A DNA stretch of 64,000 bases, taken from positions 76,791 to 140,790 of the forward strand of contig CAYTKQ010000006.1 in the NCBI GenBank assembly GCA_964438705.1. Direction: 5' to 3'. Each line of letters starts with the position of its first letter. The first letter of the stretch is position 1. A program made the position numbers and the translations under genes. The notes under the pieces were generated by a model. That model was not told the origin of the DNA. It did not search any database and saw nothing but the letters and a program-made list of their open reading frames with translations. Below, piece after piece: positions 17,394-26,512 of this stretch. The stretch comes from Christensenella sp964438705. Its GTDB lineage: Bacteria > Bacillota > Clostridia > Christensenellales > Christensenellaceae.

Positions 17394-18335
17394 CTATATG
17401 CTATTTTCCAATTCCAAGGCCAGAACAAGCGCGGGGATACTCTCTGATAAGTCAGTGATTCCCGGCTTTTTATCCAGTATCCGCTCCAGGCTGTAAGTGA
17501 GGGAGTCGTAGTAGACATTCGCTTCGGGAATAGAAATCGTCTGCTTTTGCTCATTGTCATAGAGGGTCATTTGTGCCGCATTGCCGTCTTTGCACCATGA
17601 GGTCTCGGTGTAAACCAGCGCGGCACGTTCAAAGGTAGCCTCTATTCGGCTCTGCACCCCCATTGATAACGGCATAAGCGTAGAGGTGGTGACCTGTACA
17701 GGCACGCCGCTTTCACTTTTTAATACTAAGTCAATACTTGCTCCATTTTTCTCTGGTACATCAATAGCAGATGCACCGTGGATGGATAGCGTTCCAAGGC
17801 ACCAATCCAGCCAAGCAAAATCACAATAGCAGCTTTCCAGCGGCAGCACCGAAAGCCCCATAGGGTGTTCACCCCACACGGGGGCGTTGCGTCCTACTAC
17901 TTGCAAGGATAAGAGCCTTCCATATTCGCCGGAAACAATTTTTTCTTTTAGGAATGTGTTTACCGCCCCAAAGCGCGTAAACAAGTTTACCAGCACCCGC
18001 TTACCTGTGCGGCGAGATGCCTCCGTCAGCTTTTCCGCCTCGGCAAGTGTGGGACAGACAGGGATTTCACAAATCACGTCTTTTCCATGCTCCATCGCAC
18101 GGACTGCCATTTCTGTGTGAAGCGCGGGTGGCAGCGCAATCGTTACGATGTCCACCGTGGAATCGCATAAGATATCGTCTGCGTTGGTTGTCCCGTGAAG
18201 GCCCATTTGTGCCGATAGTTTCTCTGCCTTTTTCTGAGTTCGGCTGAAAAATGTAACTTCGTCCACCAATGGATGATTCGAAAAGGTTTGCAGATGCACC
18301 ACGCCGAATCCGGTTCCTAATACTCCAATTTTCAT
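17394..18335 (-). CDS. Gfo/Idh/MocA family oxidoreductase
   Basis: 313 residues. N-terminal NAD(P)-binding Rossmann motif GVLGTGFGVVHLQTF (about 3-17) and the DVICEIPVCPTLAEAEKL segment (around residue 90; EKP in most members, here EIP, so the usual catalytic lysine is replaced) define the family. Members oxidise sugars, inositols or related compounds; substrate unknown, and the missing lysine of the EKP motif makes catalysis uncertain. Followed 14 bases upstream by a small flavin-fold gene read in the same direction. Confidence 0.8.
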   Translation of the reverse strand: MKIGVLGTGFGVVHLQTFSNHPLVDEVTFFSRTQKKAEKLSAQMGLHGTTNADDILCDSTVDIVTIALPPALHTEMAVRAMEHGKDVICEIPVCPTLAEAEKLTEASRRTGKRVLVNLFTRFGAVNTFLKEKIVSGEYGRLLSLQVVGRNAPVWGEHPMGLSVLPLESCYCDFAWLDWCLGTLSIHGASAIDVPEKNGASIDLVLKSESGVPVQVTTSTLMPLSMGVQSRIEATFERAALVYTETSWCKDGNAAQMTLYDNEQKQTISIPEANVYYDSLTYSLERILDKKPGITDLSESIPALVLALELENSI

Positions 18336-18348
18336 TTATATACCCTCC

Positions 18349-18789
18349 TTAAATCATTACCCGAATGCTCTGCGGAACAAAGCGCAGAATGACATAATCC
18401 GGTGAAGCACAGCCCTGTGGATGGTACTGTACCATCCAGTCTTCCCACTTTTCTGCCTTTAGTTTTTTGTCATCCAAGACCTCAGCGGTACAGGTCAGTA
18501 TTACGCTGCCGCGTCCGTTGGTGATGGCAATTTCGGCAGTGGGGTGCGCCAGCAGATTCTTTGCCTTTTGGCTGTTGCGGTTGCACTGCATGAATACCTC
18601 GTTTACACCGGAGCCGCCGAGAAGACTGATAACGGTCAAACGCACACCCTCGTCCTGCCGTGTGCCAAGCGTTACAAATCCTACGCAGCACTCCGCATCC
18701 ACAGGGACGCCCAGTCCGATGAACGCCTCAACCTCAGTCCTTGTCTCCGGCGGTAGTCCTTGAACTTCGCCCATGTAATAAACACTCAT
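18349..18789 (-). CDS. Pyridoxamine 5'-phosphate oxidase-fold protein
   Basis: 146 residues with the split-barrel FMN-binding layout (VGFVTLGTRQDEGVRLTVISL, then AHPTAEIAITNGRGSVILTC). Likely a small flavoprotein reductase or oxidase; substrate unknown. It is the first gene of a two-gene unit with the Gfo/Idh gene and is divergent from the WYL regulator, whose putative operator lies between. Confidence 0.75.
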   Translation of the reverse strand: MSVYYMGEVQGLPPETRTEVEAFIGLGVPVDAECCVGFVTLGTRQDEGVRLTVISLLGGSGVNEVFMQCNRNSQKAKNLLAHPTAEIAITNGRGSVILTCTAEVLDDKKLKAEKWEDWMVQYHPQGCASPDYVILRFVPQSIRVMI

Positions 18790-18834
18790 TTTGTTGTCCT
18801 CCTCTTTTTTAAGATATTTTGAGTATACAGGACG

Positions 18835-18860
18835 AAGTATGACAACTATGTGTCATACTT
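18835..18860. promoter_or_regulatory. Perfect operator-like palindrome in a divergent promoter
   Basis: AAGTATGACA (18835-18844), 6-base spacer, TGTCATACTT (18851-18860): a perfect 10-bp inverted repeat midway between the divergent flavin-fold gene and WYL regulator. TATACT at 18868-18873 can be the -10 of the regulator. Most likely the WYL protein's own binding site. Confidence 0.7.
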
Positions 18861-18896
18861 CTGTGGTATACTGAAAATAAATTGGAGGTAGCAGTG

Positions 18897-19838
18897 ATGA
18901 AAATTGACAGACTGATTTCTATTATAATGCTGTTGTTGGAGCGGCAAAAAATGAGTGTTGCGGAACTTGCGGAAATATGCGAGGTTTCCCCCCGCACGAT
19001 AAGCCGGGATTTAGAAGCAATCAATCAAGCGGGTATCCCCATTGTTTCCTATATGGGCGCGCATGGCGGCGTGGGAATTATGGAGAACTACAAGCTGGAA
19101 AAGCGTCTGTTCTCCACCGCCGATGTGACCACGCTGCTCATGGGGCTTGGATGTATCCGCAGCTCTCTGTCTGGGCAGGAGGTAGCGAACGCTCTTGCTA
19201 AAGTAAAAGGCCTTATACCGGAGCAGCAGCGTCGGGAAATTGAACTTCGTGCCGGGCGGCTCACCATCGACATGACCCCTTGGGTTGGAAATACAAGTCA
19301 AACCGATGCCATTGATACAATTCAGCAAGCGATGGAGCAAAGTGTCCTGCTTCAGTTTGACTATACCGACCGGCAGGGACAAAAAAGCAGCCGGACAACA
19401 GAGCCGTATCGACTTTTGCTCAAAGAGATGCGGTGGTATTTGGACGCTTATTGTTTAGAACGAAATGATTTCCGGCTGTTTAAGCTTTCTAGAATGAGCG
19501 GACTCACAGCGCTGAGTAGCGCATTTTCCAGACGGGAGTATCAGCCGCAAGCCATTGTTAAGCCGGAATTCCAAGATGAAAATATTGTATACATAAAGCT
19601 GCGGGTGCGGGGCAGTGCCGTGGAGCGGCTGGAGGATTTGTTTGGCCCGGAAGTGTTCGGTGAAATAGACGGAGAGTGGGCGACAGCACGGATACCAATA
19701 TCAAACGATAAACGCGGTTATCAATTTTTGATTGGTTTCGGGGCGGATTGTATCTGTGTTGAGCCGGAAAGTGTGCGCGGGGGGATACAGCGGTATTTAA
19801 AAGAAATTGTTGAAATTTATTCAAATACTATACAATGA
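18897..19838 (+). CDS. WYL-domain transcriptional regulator (YafY type)
   Basis: 313 residues: N-terminal winged HTH (about 1-60, MSVAELAEICEVSPRTISRD), WYL domain (about 135-215, with EPYRLLLKEMRWYLDAYC) and a C-terminal WCX-like segment. Such proteins sense small molecules or nucleic acids through the WYL fold. Start ATG has GGAGG 8 bases upstream. Divergent to the oxidoreductase pair, so it probably controls that pair and itself. Confidence 0.88.
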   Translation: MKIDRLISIIMLLLERQKMSVAELAEICEVSPRTISRDLEAINQAGIPIVSYMGAHGGVGIMENYKLEKRLFSTADVTTLLMGLGCIRSSLSGQEVANALAKVKGLIPEQQRREIELRAGRLTIDMTPWVGNTSQTDAIDTIQQAMEQSVLLQFDYTDRQGQKSSRTTEPYRLLLKEMRWYLDAYCLERNDFRLFKLSRMSGLTALSSAFSRREYQPQAIVKPEFQDENIVYIKLRVRGSAVERLEDLFGPEVFGEIDGEWATARIPISNDKRGYQFLIGFGADCICVEPESVRGGIQRYLKEIVEIYSNTIQ

Positions 19839-19940
19839 GTGCTCTTGCCCATGCGCATCCAGATGAATGATTTCGATTGTTTGTTTTTCGCTCTATCATT
19901 GCTTTTCATCCTTCTCAGCATACCAAAAATACCGCATGAC

Positions 19941-19963
19941 GCGGCTTTTTCGGCAGTCTGAAA
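19941..19963 (+). repeat. Dispersed 23-base repeat, copy 1
   Basis: Differs at two positions only from 49781-49803 (core gcggctttNtcgRcagtctg then aaa). Both copies sit directly before a terminator hairpin in a non-coding gap. Confidence 0.6.
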
Positions 19964-19987
19964 CCGCTTAACAAGCGGCTTTTTTCT
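19964..19987 (+). terminator. Terminator after the WYL regulator
   Basis: CCGCTT-aac-AAGCGG followed by CTTTTTTCTTG. Identical in sequence to the hairpin at 17264-17285. Confidence 0.7.
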
Positions 19988-19990
19988 TGC

Positions 19991-21052
19991 TTAAAGGGTC
20001 TTTCTCGACGATTCCGAATTCTTTTCATGGATGGTGCGGAAGTGATCTGAAACAAGCCGGAAGGTTTCCACCAGCACCGGTGAAAAGGCATGATACTGCG
20101 CTTCCTCAATACGGCGGATGGCCTGCTCGTGCGTGTATCCGCTTCCCACCGTCATACGATCATATTGATGCGCAAGCGCCACCGCCTGCGCACAGATCGG
20201 GATCTCGTCCCCGACGAGCTTATCCGGGAAGCCCGACCCATCCCATTTTTCATGATGTGAACGGCAAATATCATAACAATATCTGATATATTCCTTGTTT
20301 TCGATGTTGCGCATCGGCTCAATGAGCTGGCAGCCCTTGACGGTATGCTGCTGCCAGATGAGCACCTCCTCGTCTGTCATTTCCGCATTGCTTTTGTTGA
20401 GTATGCGTTCTGAAATGAGTAATTCCCCGATGTCGTGCAGGACGGACGCCATGCACATCGTTTCGATTGCCTGCGGCGTCAGACCGTATTCGTCGTCGTA
20501 ATGCTCATACAAATAGCGCAGAAGTTCGCGCGTATAGAGCCTTATGCGCAGTACATGTTCCTTGGATTCCGGCGTTTTGGTTTCGAGCACAGAGGTTAGG
20601 ACCGCGACGATGATCTCGTTGATATTGGACAGCGTTTCAGATTTTTCCTCCAGCACTGCCTCAAGGTCGTTTTGATACCGATACAGCTCCAGAATATTTT
20701 TCACCCGATGCAAAACGATCTCCGGCATGAACGGCTTATGGATGAAATCCGCCGCGCCCATCGCAAGACCCTTTTCCTCGGCATCCGCTCCGTCTGCCGC
20801 CGTGATCAGCATGACGGGTGTGCGCTTGCTGATCCCGTGAAAATTCATGAACTGCAGCACATCATATCCGCTGACCTCGGGCATGATGACGTCGAGAAGC
20901 ACCAGAGAAATATCGTTGCGTTCCCGCTCCAGTAAATCGATGGCTTCCCGTCCTCCGGAGGCGCAGATCGTCTCATATTTTGAATTCAACAAGTTTTCCA
21001 GCAGCGCGCGGTTCAGTTCGATGTCGTCTACAATCAATATTTTCTCACTCAT
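19991..21052 (-). CDS. Response regulator with HD-GYP-like output domain
   Basis: 353 residues. Receiver domain (about 1-120): VDD near the N-terminus, phospho-acceptor Asp in LVLLDVIMPEVSGYD (about residue 54), Lys in FIHKPF. Then a coiled linker and an HD domain (about 150-340) with VLHDIGELLI and RSHHEKWDGSGFPD; HD-GYP proteins have GYP where this one has GFP, so c-di-GMP phosphodiesterase activity is likely but not certain. Start is the ATG overlapping the Hpt gene's stop (ATGAGTGA). Third gene of the phosphorelay operon and its probable output. Confidence 0.88.
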   Translation of the reverse strand: MSEKILIVDDIELNRALLENLLNSKYETICASGGREAIDLLERERNDISLVLLDVIMPEVSGYDVLQFMNFHGISKRTPVMLITAADGADAEEKGLAMGAADFIHKPFMPEIVLHRVKNILELYRYQNDLEAVLEEKSETLSNINEIIVAVLTSVLETKTPESKEHVLRIRLYTRELLRYLYEHYDDEYGLTPQAIETMCMASVLHDIGELLISERILNKSNAEMTDEEVLIWQQHTVKGCQLIEPMRNIENKEYIRYCYDICRSHHEKWDGSGFPDKLVGDEIPICAQAVALAHQYDRMTVGSGYTHEQAIRRIEEAQYHAFSPVLVETFRLVSDHFRTIHEKNSESSRKTL

Positions 21053-21401
21053 TGACGTCACCTTCTTCGCTGATCGCCTTTATGATGGCATCATAGGTTT
21101 CATAGACTGCGGCGATTTCCTCCGCATCGGCAAGCTCTCCTTTGCGCAGCGTTTCGCAGAGCACGCTGCTTTTTTCATAGAGCGGGGCCAGACTCAGCGT
21201 TCCGCTCACGCCCTTTAGGGTATGCGCCGCATGAAACGCTTCTTCGACCGCCTCCTTTTCCAGACTTTCCTTAAGCATCCCAATGCTTTTGTCCTCCGGA
21301 AATTTTTTGAGGAACTTCTGATAGAGCGTTTCGTTCCCGCACATCCGTTTCAGACCTGCATCATAGTCCACACCCGCTGCTCTTAACCGATCAACGTTCA
21401 T
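21045..21401 (-). CDS. Histidine phosphotransfer (Hpt) protein
   Basis: 118 residues, helical, with the Hpt phosphorylation motif AAHTLKGVSGTLSL (His about residue 60). Carries phosphate between the hybrid kinase and the HD-domain response regulator encoded on either side; overlaps both genes (ATGA with the kinase). Confidence 0.88.
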   Translation of the reverse strand: MNVDRLRAAGVDYDAGLKRMCGNETLYQKFLKKFPEDKSIGMLKESLEKEAVEEAFHAAHTLKGVSGTLSLAPLYEKSSVLCETLRKGELADAEEIAAVYETYDAIIKAISEEGDVNE

Positions 21402-24025
21402 TTCAATCTTTCTCCCTTTTTATGATGATATAAAAATTTTTTCAGTGTCTTAAAGATTGCCTCCGGCTCGATCGGTTTGGCAAAATGCTCATTCATGCCG
21501 CTTCGCAGCGCTTCTTCCGCGTCCTCGTAAAACGCGTTCGCCGTCATCGCCAAAATCACCACCGATTGCGCATCCGCGCGTTCTAAGGAACGGATCGCAC
21601 GCGCAGCCTCGTGCCCATTCATCACGGGCATATGAATATCCATAACGATTGCGTCATAGTATCCGTCCGGCGAGGCGGCAAACTTATCCAGCGCTTCCTT
21701 GCCGTTGTGGGCGCAGTCCACCTCGAAGCCGACATGTTCGCACAGCTCCTTTGCGATCTCCATATTAAGATCGTTGTCCTCAGTGATCAATATCCGTTTG
21801 CCTGTGAAATCGAAGCCCGTCTCTTCCTCCGCGACCCCTTCGCCGCTCAGCCGCTGCAGGATGTGGTAGATATCCCCCTGCATGACAGGCTTGGAAAGAA
21901 AATCGTCCACGCCGGCATGCTTCGCCTCCTGCTCTACATTTTTATGATCGTACGCGGACATAAGAACGATGTAGGCCCCCTCGCCCGCTTCCGCACGAAT
22001 CCATTCCGCCGTACGGATGCCGTCCACGTCCGGCATATAAAGGTCCACCAGACAAAGATCAAATTTCTCCCGCGCTTCGCGCACCGCCTTTGCGGCGTCG
22101 ACTGCTGAGGATGCCGCCGACGTCCGTACCCCCAGCTGACTGCACAAAATTTCCAGATGCCCGCGCATCTCCTTATCGTCCTCCACGATCAGAACGTTCA
22201 TCTCTTTGATCTTGTCCGATATTTTGATGGAGATGCCCTCCGTATCGGTTCGCGCAAGCCAAATGCTAAAGGAGAACGCGCTGCCCATATCGGGCACGCT
22301 TTCCACCTTGATCTCTCCGCCCATCGATTCGATGAACGCCTTTGAAAGGGGCATCCCGAGGCCCGTTCCGCCATACTTTCGGTAGATCGAGGATTCTTCC
22401 TGCTCGAACGGATCAAAGATGCGCTCTATAAATTCCTCCCGCATCCCAATGCCGGTATCCTTCACTTCAAAATACAGGCACACACGGTCGCCCTTGTTCT
22501 GCTTTTCCTCGATCGTCATTCTGATCTTTCCGTGCTCCGGCGTGAATTTCAACGCGTTTGACAGGAAATTGAGCAGCACCTGCTTGATGCGCAGATCATC
22601 GCCTTTGAGTGCGTCGCACGTCACGTTTTTCATCACCACGTCAAAAAACTGCCTATTTTCCTCGGCCTTAGGCTGCATGATCGCCGCGATATCGCCAAGC
22701 ATGGCGTTGAGGCTGAATTCGCGGATATCAAGCTCCATTTTTCCGCTCTCGATCTTGGACATGTCGAGAATATCGCCGATGAGTTCTAACAAATGTTTCA
22801 TGGACATATCGATTTTTTCGATGTATTCCTTTGCCTTTTCGGGATCGTCCAGATGATATTCAAGCGTACGCAGCGTGCCCGTCATGGCGTTCATCGGCGT
22901 TCTGATTTCGTGGCTCATGCGGGACAAAAATTCGCGCTTGGCCATGTTTGCGCTTTCCGCGCGCTCAAGCGCCGTGCGCATCACGCTCTGCGCACGCCGC
23001 GATTCCGTGAGATCGCTTGTCATGAAAATGTATTTAACGACCTTTCCGTTTTCGATGATCGGATAGCGCTTGCTTAAGAGTTCTTTCTCATCCCCGGTTC
23101 TTGGATCGGTCATGACAAATTCATATTCGTACAATTCATCCGTGCCAAATGACTTTGTGATCCGTTTGAAAGTATGATCATCGAGATAGGCGCGCGCGAT
23201 CCATATATTTTTTTTGTATGCCTCCACGGGCAGGCCAAGGATGCGCTCCGCGTTTTCGCTGAGATACTCCACGCTTTCTCCCACGCAGTCGTACACCATG
23301 AAAACATCGTCAATATTTTCAGAAATGATATGGAACAGCATATTGCTGTGGAAGATGTCCGCGTTGCGTTTGGAGATGGTGCGTACACTGGCTAAGGAGA
23401 GCAATACTGTGAACACGATGAGCACGCATCCCCATGCGATCGCCGTTTGATTGATCGATTGGTTCAGCATCCGTGCCTGTGCCACATATCCGTCGATCGA
23501 CCGCTGTGAAAAATCGGAGATTTGCGCGAGCAGGGATTCCGTGCTCCTGTAGATCGGGTAGGCTTCTTGAAACAGAAGGCTTTTCGCCTCATCTTCCCTG
23601 CCCGCATGGATCAGCACAACGACTTGATCATGAAGCGCCTGCAGCGCCTGGACCTGACTCAATAATTGCTCTACGGTTGCGGGATCACCTTCATATTGTT
23701 CGCGAAGCGCTTGCTCTAGTTCCCCTTGTGTTTCGCGCAGAGAATACAGTTTCTCCAGTTCCTCCGCCTGAACATCCTTGTATTCCGGCCCTGTCAGAAG
23801 ATCCAGCATTGCATTGCGCGCAAACATGATGCGTGCGCGTATTCGCCACGCCGTCGTATTGGCCGCGAGGGGCCGATCGTAAATCTCACTTGTGTAGGTC
23901 GCCAGATGATCGGTGTTTCTGATCATCATTCCCGCAAACGCCCCAACGCTCAAAGAGATGATGATCACCGCCATGATCAGCAGCGTATTGATGTTTTTTG
24001 GTCTCCACTTATCTTTATGCTCCAT
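21398..24025 (-). CDS. Hybrid sensor histidine kinase with two receiver domains
   Basis: 875 residues. Order: membrane helix (about 15-36), extracytoplasmic four-helix bundle-like region (about 40-190), second helix (about 197-215), PAS-like domain (about 230-340, IISENIDDVFMVYDCVGESV), HisKA with FLSRMSHEIRTPMNAM (His about 372), HATPase_c (NALKFTPEHG, DTGIGM, GGTGLGM), receiver 1 (VEDDKEM, Asp in LCLVDLYMPDVDG) and receiver 2 (TEDNDLN, Asp in AIVMDIHMPVMNG). The architecture is that of multi-step phosphorelays such as BarA/TorS with the Hpt on a separate protein. The ATG at MEHKDKW has GGGGA upstream. Signal unknown. Confidence 0.92.
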   Translation of the reverse strand: MEHKDKWRPKNINTLLIMAVIIISLSVGAFAGMMIRNTDHLATYTSEIYDRPLAANTTAWRIRARIMFARNAMLDLLTGPEYKDVQAEELEKLYSLRETQGELEQALREQYEGDPATVEQLLSQVQALQALHDQVVVLIHAGREDEAKSLLFQEAYPIYRSTESLLAQISDFSQRSIDGYVAQARMLNQSINQTAIAWGCVLIVFTVLLSLASVRTISKRNADIFHSNMLFHIISENIDDVFMVYDCVGESVEYLSENAERILGLPVEAYKKNIWIARAYLDDHTFKRITKSFGTDELYEYEFVMTDPRTGDEKELLSKRYPIIENGKVVKYIFMTSDLTESRRAQSVMRTALERAESANMAKREFLSRMSHEIRTPMNAMTGTLRTLEYHLDDPEKAKEYIEKIDMSMKHLLELIGDILDMSKIESGKMELDIREFSLNAMLGDIAAIMQPKAEENRQFFDVVMKNVTCDALKGDDLRIKQVLLNFLSNALKFTPEHGKIRMTIEEKQNKGDRVCLYFEVKDTGIGMREEFIERIFDPFEQEESSIYRKYGGTGLGMPLSKAFIESMGGEIKVESVPDMGSAFSFSIWLARTDTEGISIKISDKIKEMNVLIVEDDKEMRGHLEILCSQLGVRTSAASSAVDAAKAVREAREKFDLCLVDLYMPDVDGIRTAEWIRAEAGEGAYIVLMSAYDHKNVEQEAKHAGVDDFLSKPVMQGDIYHILQRLSGEGVAEEETGFDFTGKRILITEDNDLNMEIAKELCEHVGFEVDCAHNGKEALDKFAASPDGYYDAIVMDIHMPVMNGHEAARAIRSLERADAQSVVILAMTANAFYEDAEEALRSGMNEHFAKPIEPEAIFKTLKKFLYHHKKGERLK

Positions 24026-24049
24026 GCACAATCCCCATCGCCATAAGAT

Positions 24050-24736
24050 TCAGAATCCAAGATAAAGAAGATACAGCCCCAAAAGCAATATGACCGCGCC
24101 AAGGATTCCCTTGATCCACCTTCCGGCTTTTTCAAATTTTTCGGAGCCTCCAAGCTGATTCAATGCGCCAAGGCCTGTTCCCACGGCGACGATCAGGATG
24201 CTGTGGCCGATCGAATAGGTCACGAGCATCAGTATCCCTACGCCGAGGTTGATCCCGCTCGATATGACGGCGAGAATGGCCGCCATAACCGGCGTGACAC
24301 ACGGCGAAGCAAATGCACCGCCCAAAAGCCCCAGCAAGAACGCGCCAAGACCGCCTTTTTTTGTGGTGGTCTGCCGCACGCCGCAGTTTGGAAACAGCTT
24401 AATGACGTCCCACATCACGAGCGCCATGAAAACCATCAGCGCGCCGAGGATAACATACCACCAGCCGCCCATCGCGCTCAAATATTGCCCCAGCGCCGCA
24501 AGCAGCGCGCCGATGGCGGTAAAGGTGACCGTCATGCCCAAACAAAAAAGCAGGGAATACACGAACGCCGAGCGCCTGCCGCTTTTGTTGCCGCTCACAT
24601 AGCCGATGACGAGCGGAAAAGTGGACAGACAGCATGGTGTGAAGGACGTCAATATGCCTGCGAACAGTGCGACGAGCGGGCCGATCCACAGGTTTTGCGT
24701 GATCATATCGCTCAATGACGCGAGAAATTCAGTCAT
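24050..24736 (-). CDS. CcdA/DsbD-type transmembrane electron transfer protein
   Basis: 228 residues with six membrane helices and the two conserved cysteine motifs: FTPCCLSTFP (about 33) and ASPCVTPVMAA (about 146). Passes reducing equivalents from cytoplasmic thioredoxin to the outside. The partner thioredoxin-like protein is encoded just upstream with an ATGA overlap, so the pair forms a complete export route for reductant. Confidence 0.9.
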   Translation of the reverse strand: MTEFLASLSDMITQNLWIGPLVALFAGILTSFTPCCLSTFPLVIGYVSGNKSGRRSAFVYSLLFCLGMTVTFTAIGALLAALGQYLSAMGGWWYVILGALMVFMALVMWDVIKLFPNCGVRQTTTKKGGLGAFLLGLLGGAFASPCVTPVMAAILAVISSGINLGVGILMLVTYSIGHSILIVAVGTGLGALNQLGGSEKFEKAGRWIKGILGAVILLLGLYLLYLGF

Positions 24737-25170
24737 GGCGAGGCCTCCGCAAACGCTGTTTGAATGACCATACGCAGCGTATCCTGATCCGTCGCGCCCA
24801 TATGCGAATCCACCGGCGTTCCGTCCGCGCCGAGCATCAGGTAGGCCGGAACGCTCGAGGCGCCGAATGCCTGCGCCACCTTGCGCTGTTCATCAATATT
24901 CACCGTCACAAAATTGACCCGGCCCGCATATTCCTGCCGGAGCGCCTCGATGACCGGCTCCATTTCCTTGCAATAGGGGCACCAGTCCGCAGTGAAATCC
25001 ACGAACACCGGCAGACCCGGCTCGATCCATTCCGCGACCGCCGCCGCAGGCTCGATGTCCGCCGCCTTTTCCTCCTGAGACATCTTGACCAAAAACACGC
25101 ACAAAACGAGCAGGAGCACCACGGTGATGACCGTTACTTTTCCCATTGTTCCGGATAAAAATTTTTTCAT
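24733..25170 (-). CDS. Membrane-anchored thioredoxin-like protein
   Basis: 145 residues: N-terminal membrane anchor (about 12-30) and an exported thioredoxin fold with the active site ADWCPYCKEMEP (about 59-70) and the cis-Pro in SSVPAYLML. Predicted extracytoplasmic reductase fed by the CcdA protein. CPYC resembles DsbD-gamma/glutaredoxin-type sites. Confidence 0.88.
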   Translation of the reverse strand: MKKFLSGTMGKVTVITVVLLLVLCVFLVKMSQEEKAADIEPAAAVAEWIEPGLPVFVDFTADWCPYCKEMEPVIEALRQEYAGRVNFVTVNIDEQRKVAQAFGASSVPAYLMLGADGTPVDSHMGATDQDTLRMVIQTAFAEASP

Positions 25171-25339
25171 CTTCCATACTTTCTTCGGGCGTTCAATTTT
25201 GTTATGACAAAAAGCCCGTTTTATGTATCATATCATACTGCCGGGCACATGAAAAGTATGCAATCTTGATTGGCACATGGCTGTGGCGGGCTCCGCCTGC
25301 GCACGTGACTTCTTTGTGTACTGTGTGCGTGGCATCCGC

Positions 25340-26512
25340 TCAGCAATATTCGAGTTCTACGTCTTTTCCCATCTGCCGCAGCACCTTGGCGATGTCTTTG
25401 ACCATGCGCAGCTTGAGGCTTAAGTCGATGGGCAGATCGGGATTTTGGTGCGCAGGATTTGCCGCGCGCCCAACGATGAAGTGCACCCTTGTGCAGTCCT
25501 CCAAAAGAAGCTTGGCGAGCCGTGAGGCCCCGTCTTTTTTGAAGATGTCGAACAACTCCTCCATATCGCTGCCCTCGGCCATATACCGCTCCATGATCTC
25601 GTGGGTGCGCGCAAGCGTCACCACGCCCTCCGTCACAAGGTCGATCCCTTCGATCGTACCTGTGGGCGGTACGTCCGCCGCTTTGTAATCAAGGCCCACG
25701 CGCAGATCACGCCCTGAAACGCGGCTCACGATCTGCGAGGTGGTTCCTCCGCACACGACCTTATAGCCGTCGACGCTCAAAAGGCGGCCCACGATCTCTT
25801 GATCCCGCGCGGAATCCACAGGCGGGCCAACCATGACGTGCGCGGGCCGCTCGTGGCGTATTTTCGTTGTGACAAATGTGGTATCGTCACCCGGTTTGCC
25901 CTCGTAAAGCGAATTGCACGCAGAAAGCATCAGCTTTGTCATCGCGCGCGCGGGCATTTCCGCACGATGGGCGCGGCAGGCGTAATCCACGATGTTGTCC
26001 CGCTGCCAGCCGAAGTTGAGCGTGTGCCCCACCCCCGCGTGGATGGCTCCGTCGGAAAAGGCGATGCACATATCGTTTTCGCGCATGGGGAAGCGGCTCT
26101 CGAGAACCTTTTTGTCCCCGATCTCGATCTCCGTCTTTTCGACGGGAACCTCTTTTCCATCGCGCAAAATAATGGCCTGCGGGTTATCGAACTCCACCAT
26201 GTGCGCTTCGCCCGCCGTATTCACCCGCAAAATGGTGAATGTGCAATAAGCGAGTCCGCGTTCTCCGCATACGGGCAGCGTGGACGCAATGGTCTCCACC
26301 GTTTCGTAGATGTCCGCGCCCTCGCTGAGCATCGTCGCCGCGATCTTGGAGGTGAGCGTGGAGAGGATGTTCGCCTTTACGCCGCTGCCAAGACCGTCCG
26401 CCAGCACGATGGTGGTCACATCTCCCTTGCGTACGATGGCCACTTTATCTCCGCACAGCTCTTCGCCGTATTTGAACAGGCTTTCGCTGCTCGTCTCAAT
26501 AAATACGCTCAT
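25340..26512 (-). CDS. SpoIIE/PP2C-type serine phosphatase linked to the sensory hydrogenase
   Basis: 390 residues. PP2C-type metal-binding motifs are visible: LADGLGSGVKA (about 38-48), CIAFSDGAIHAG (about 148-159) and GDDTTFV (about 206). The C-terminal half (about 220-390) is a separate domain of unknown role. Its start overlaps the sensory [FeFe]-hydrogenase gene by 17 bases. In Clostridia this pairing is recurrent and is taken to be a signalling module, hydrogen sensing to protein dephosphorylation; that function is inference from family context. Confidence 0.85.
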   Translation of the reverse strand: MSVFIETSSESLFKYGEELCGDKVAIVRKGDVTTIVLADGLGSGVKANILSTLTSKIAATMLSEGADIYETVETIASTLPVCGERGLAYCTFTILRVNTAGEAHMVEFDNPQAIILRDGKEVPVEKTEIEIGDKKVLESRFPMRENDMCIAFSDGAIHAGVGHTLNFGWQRDNIVDYACRAHRAEMPARAMTKLMLSACNSLYEGKPGDDTTFVTTKIRHERPAHVMVGPPVDSARDQEIVGRLLSVDGYKVVCGGTTSQIVSRVSGRDLRVGLDYKAADVPPTGTIEGIDLVTEGVVTLARTHEIMERYMAEGSDMEELFDIFKKDGASRLAKLLLEDCTRVHFIVGRAANPAHQNPDLPIDLSLKLRMVKDIAKVLRQMGKDVELEYC

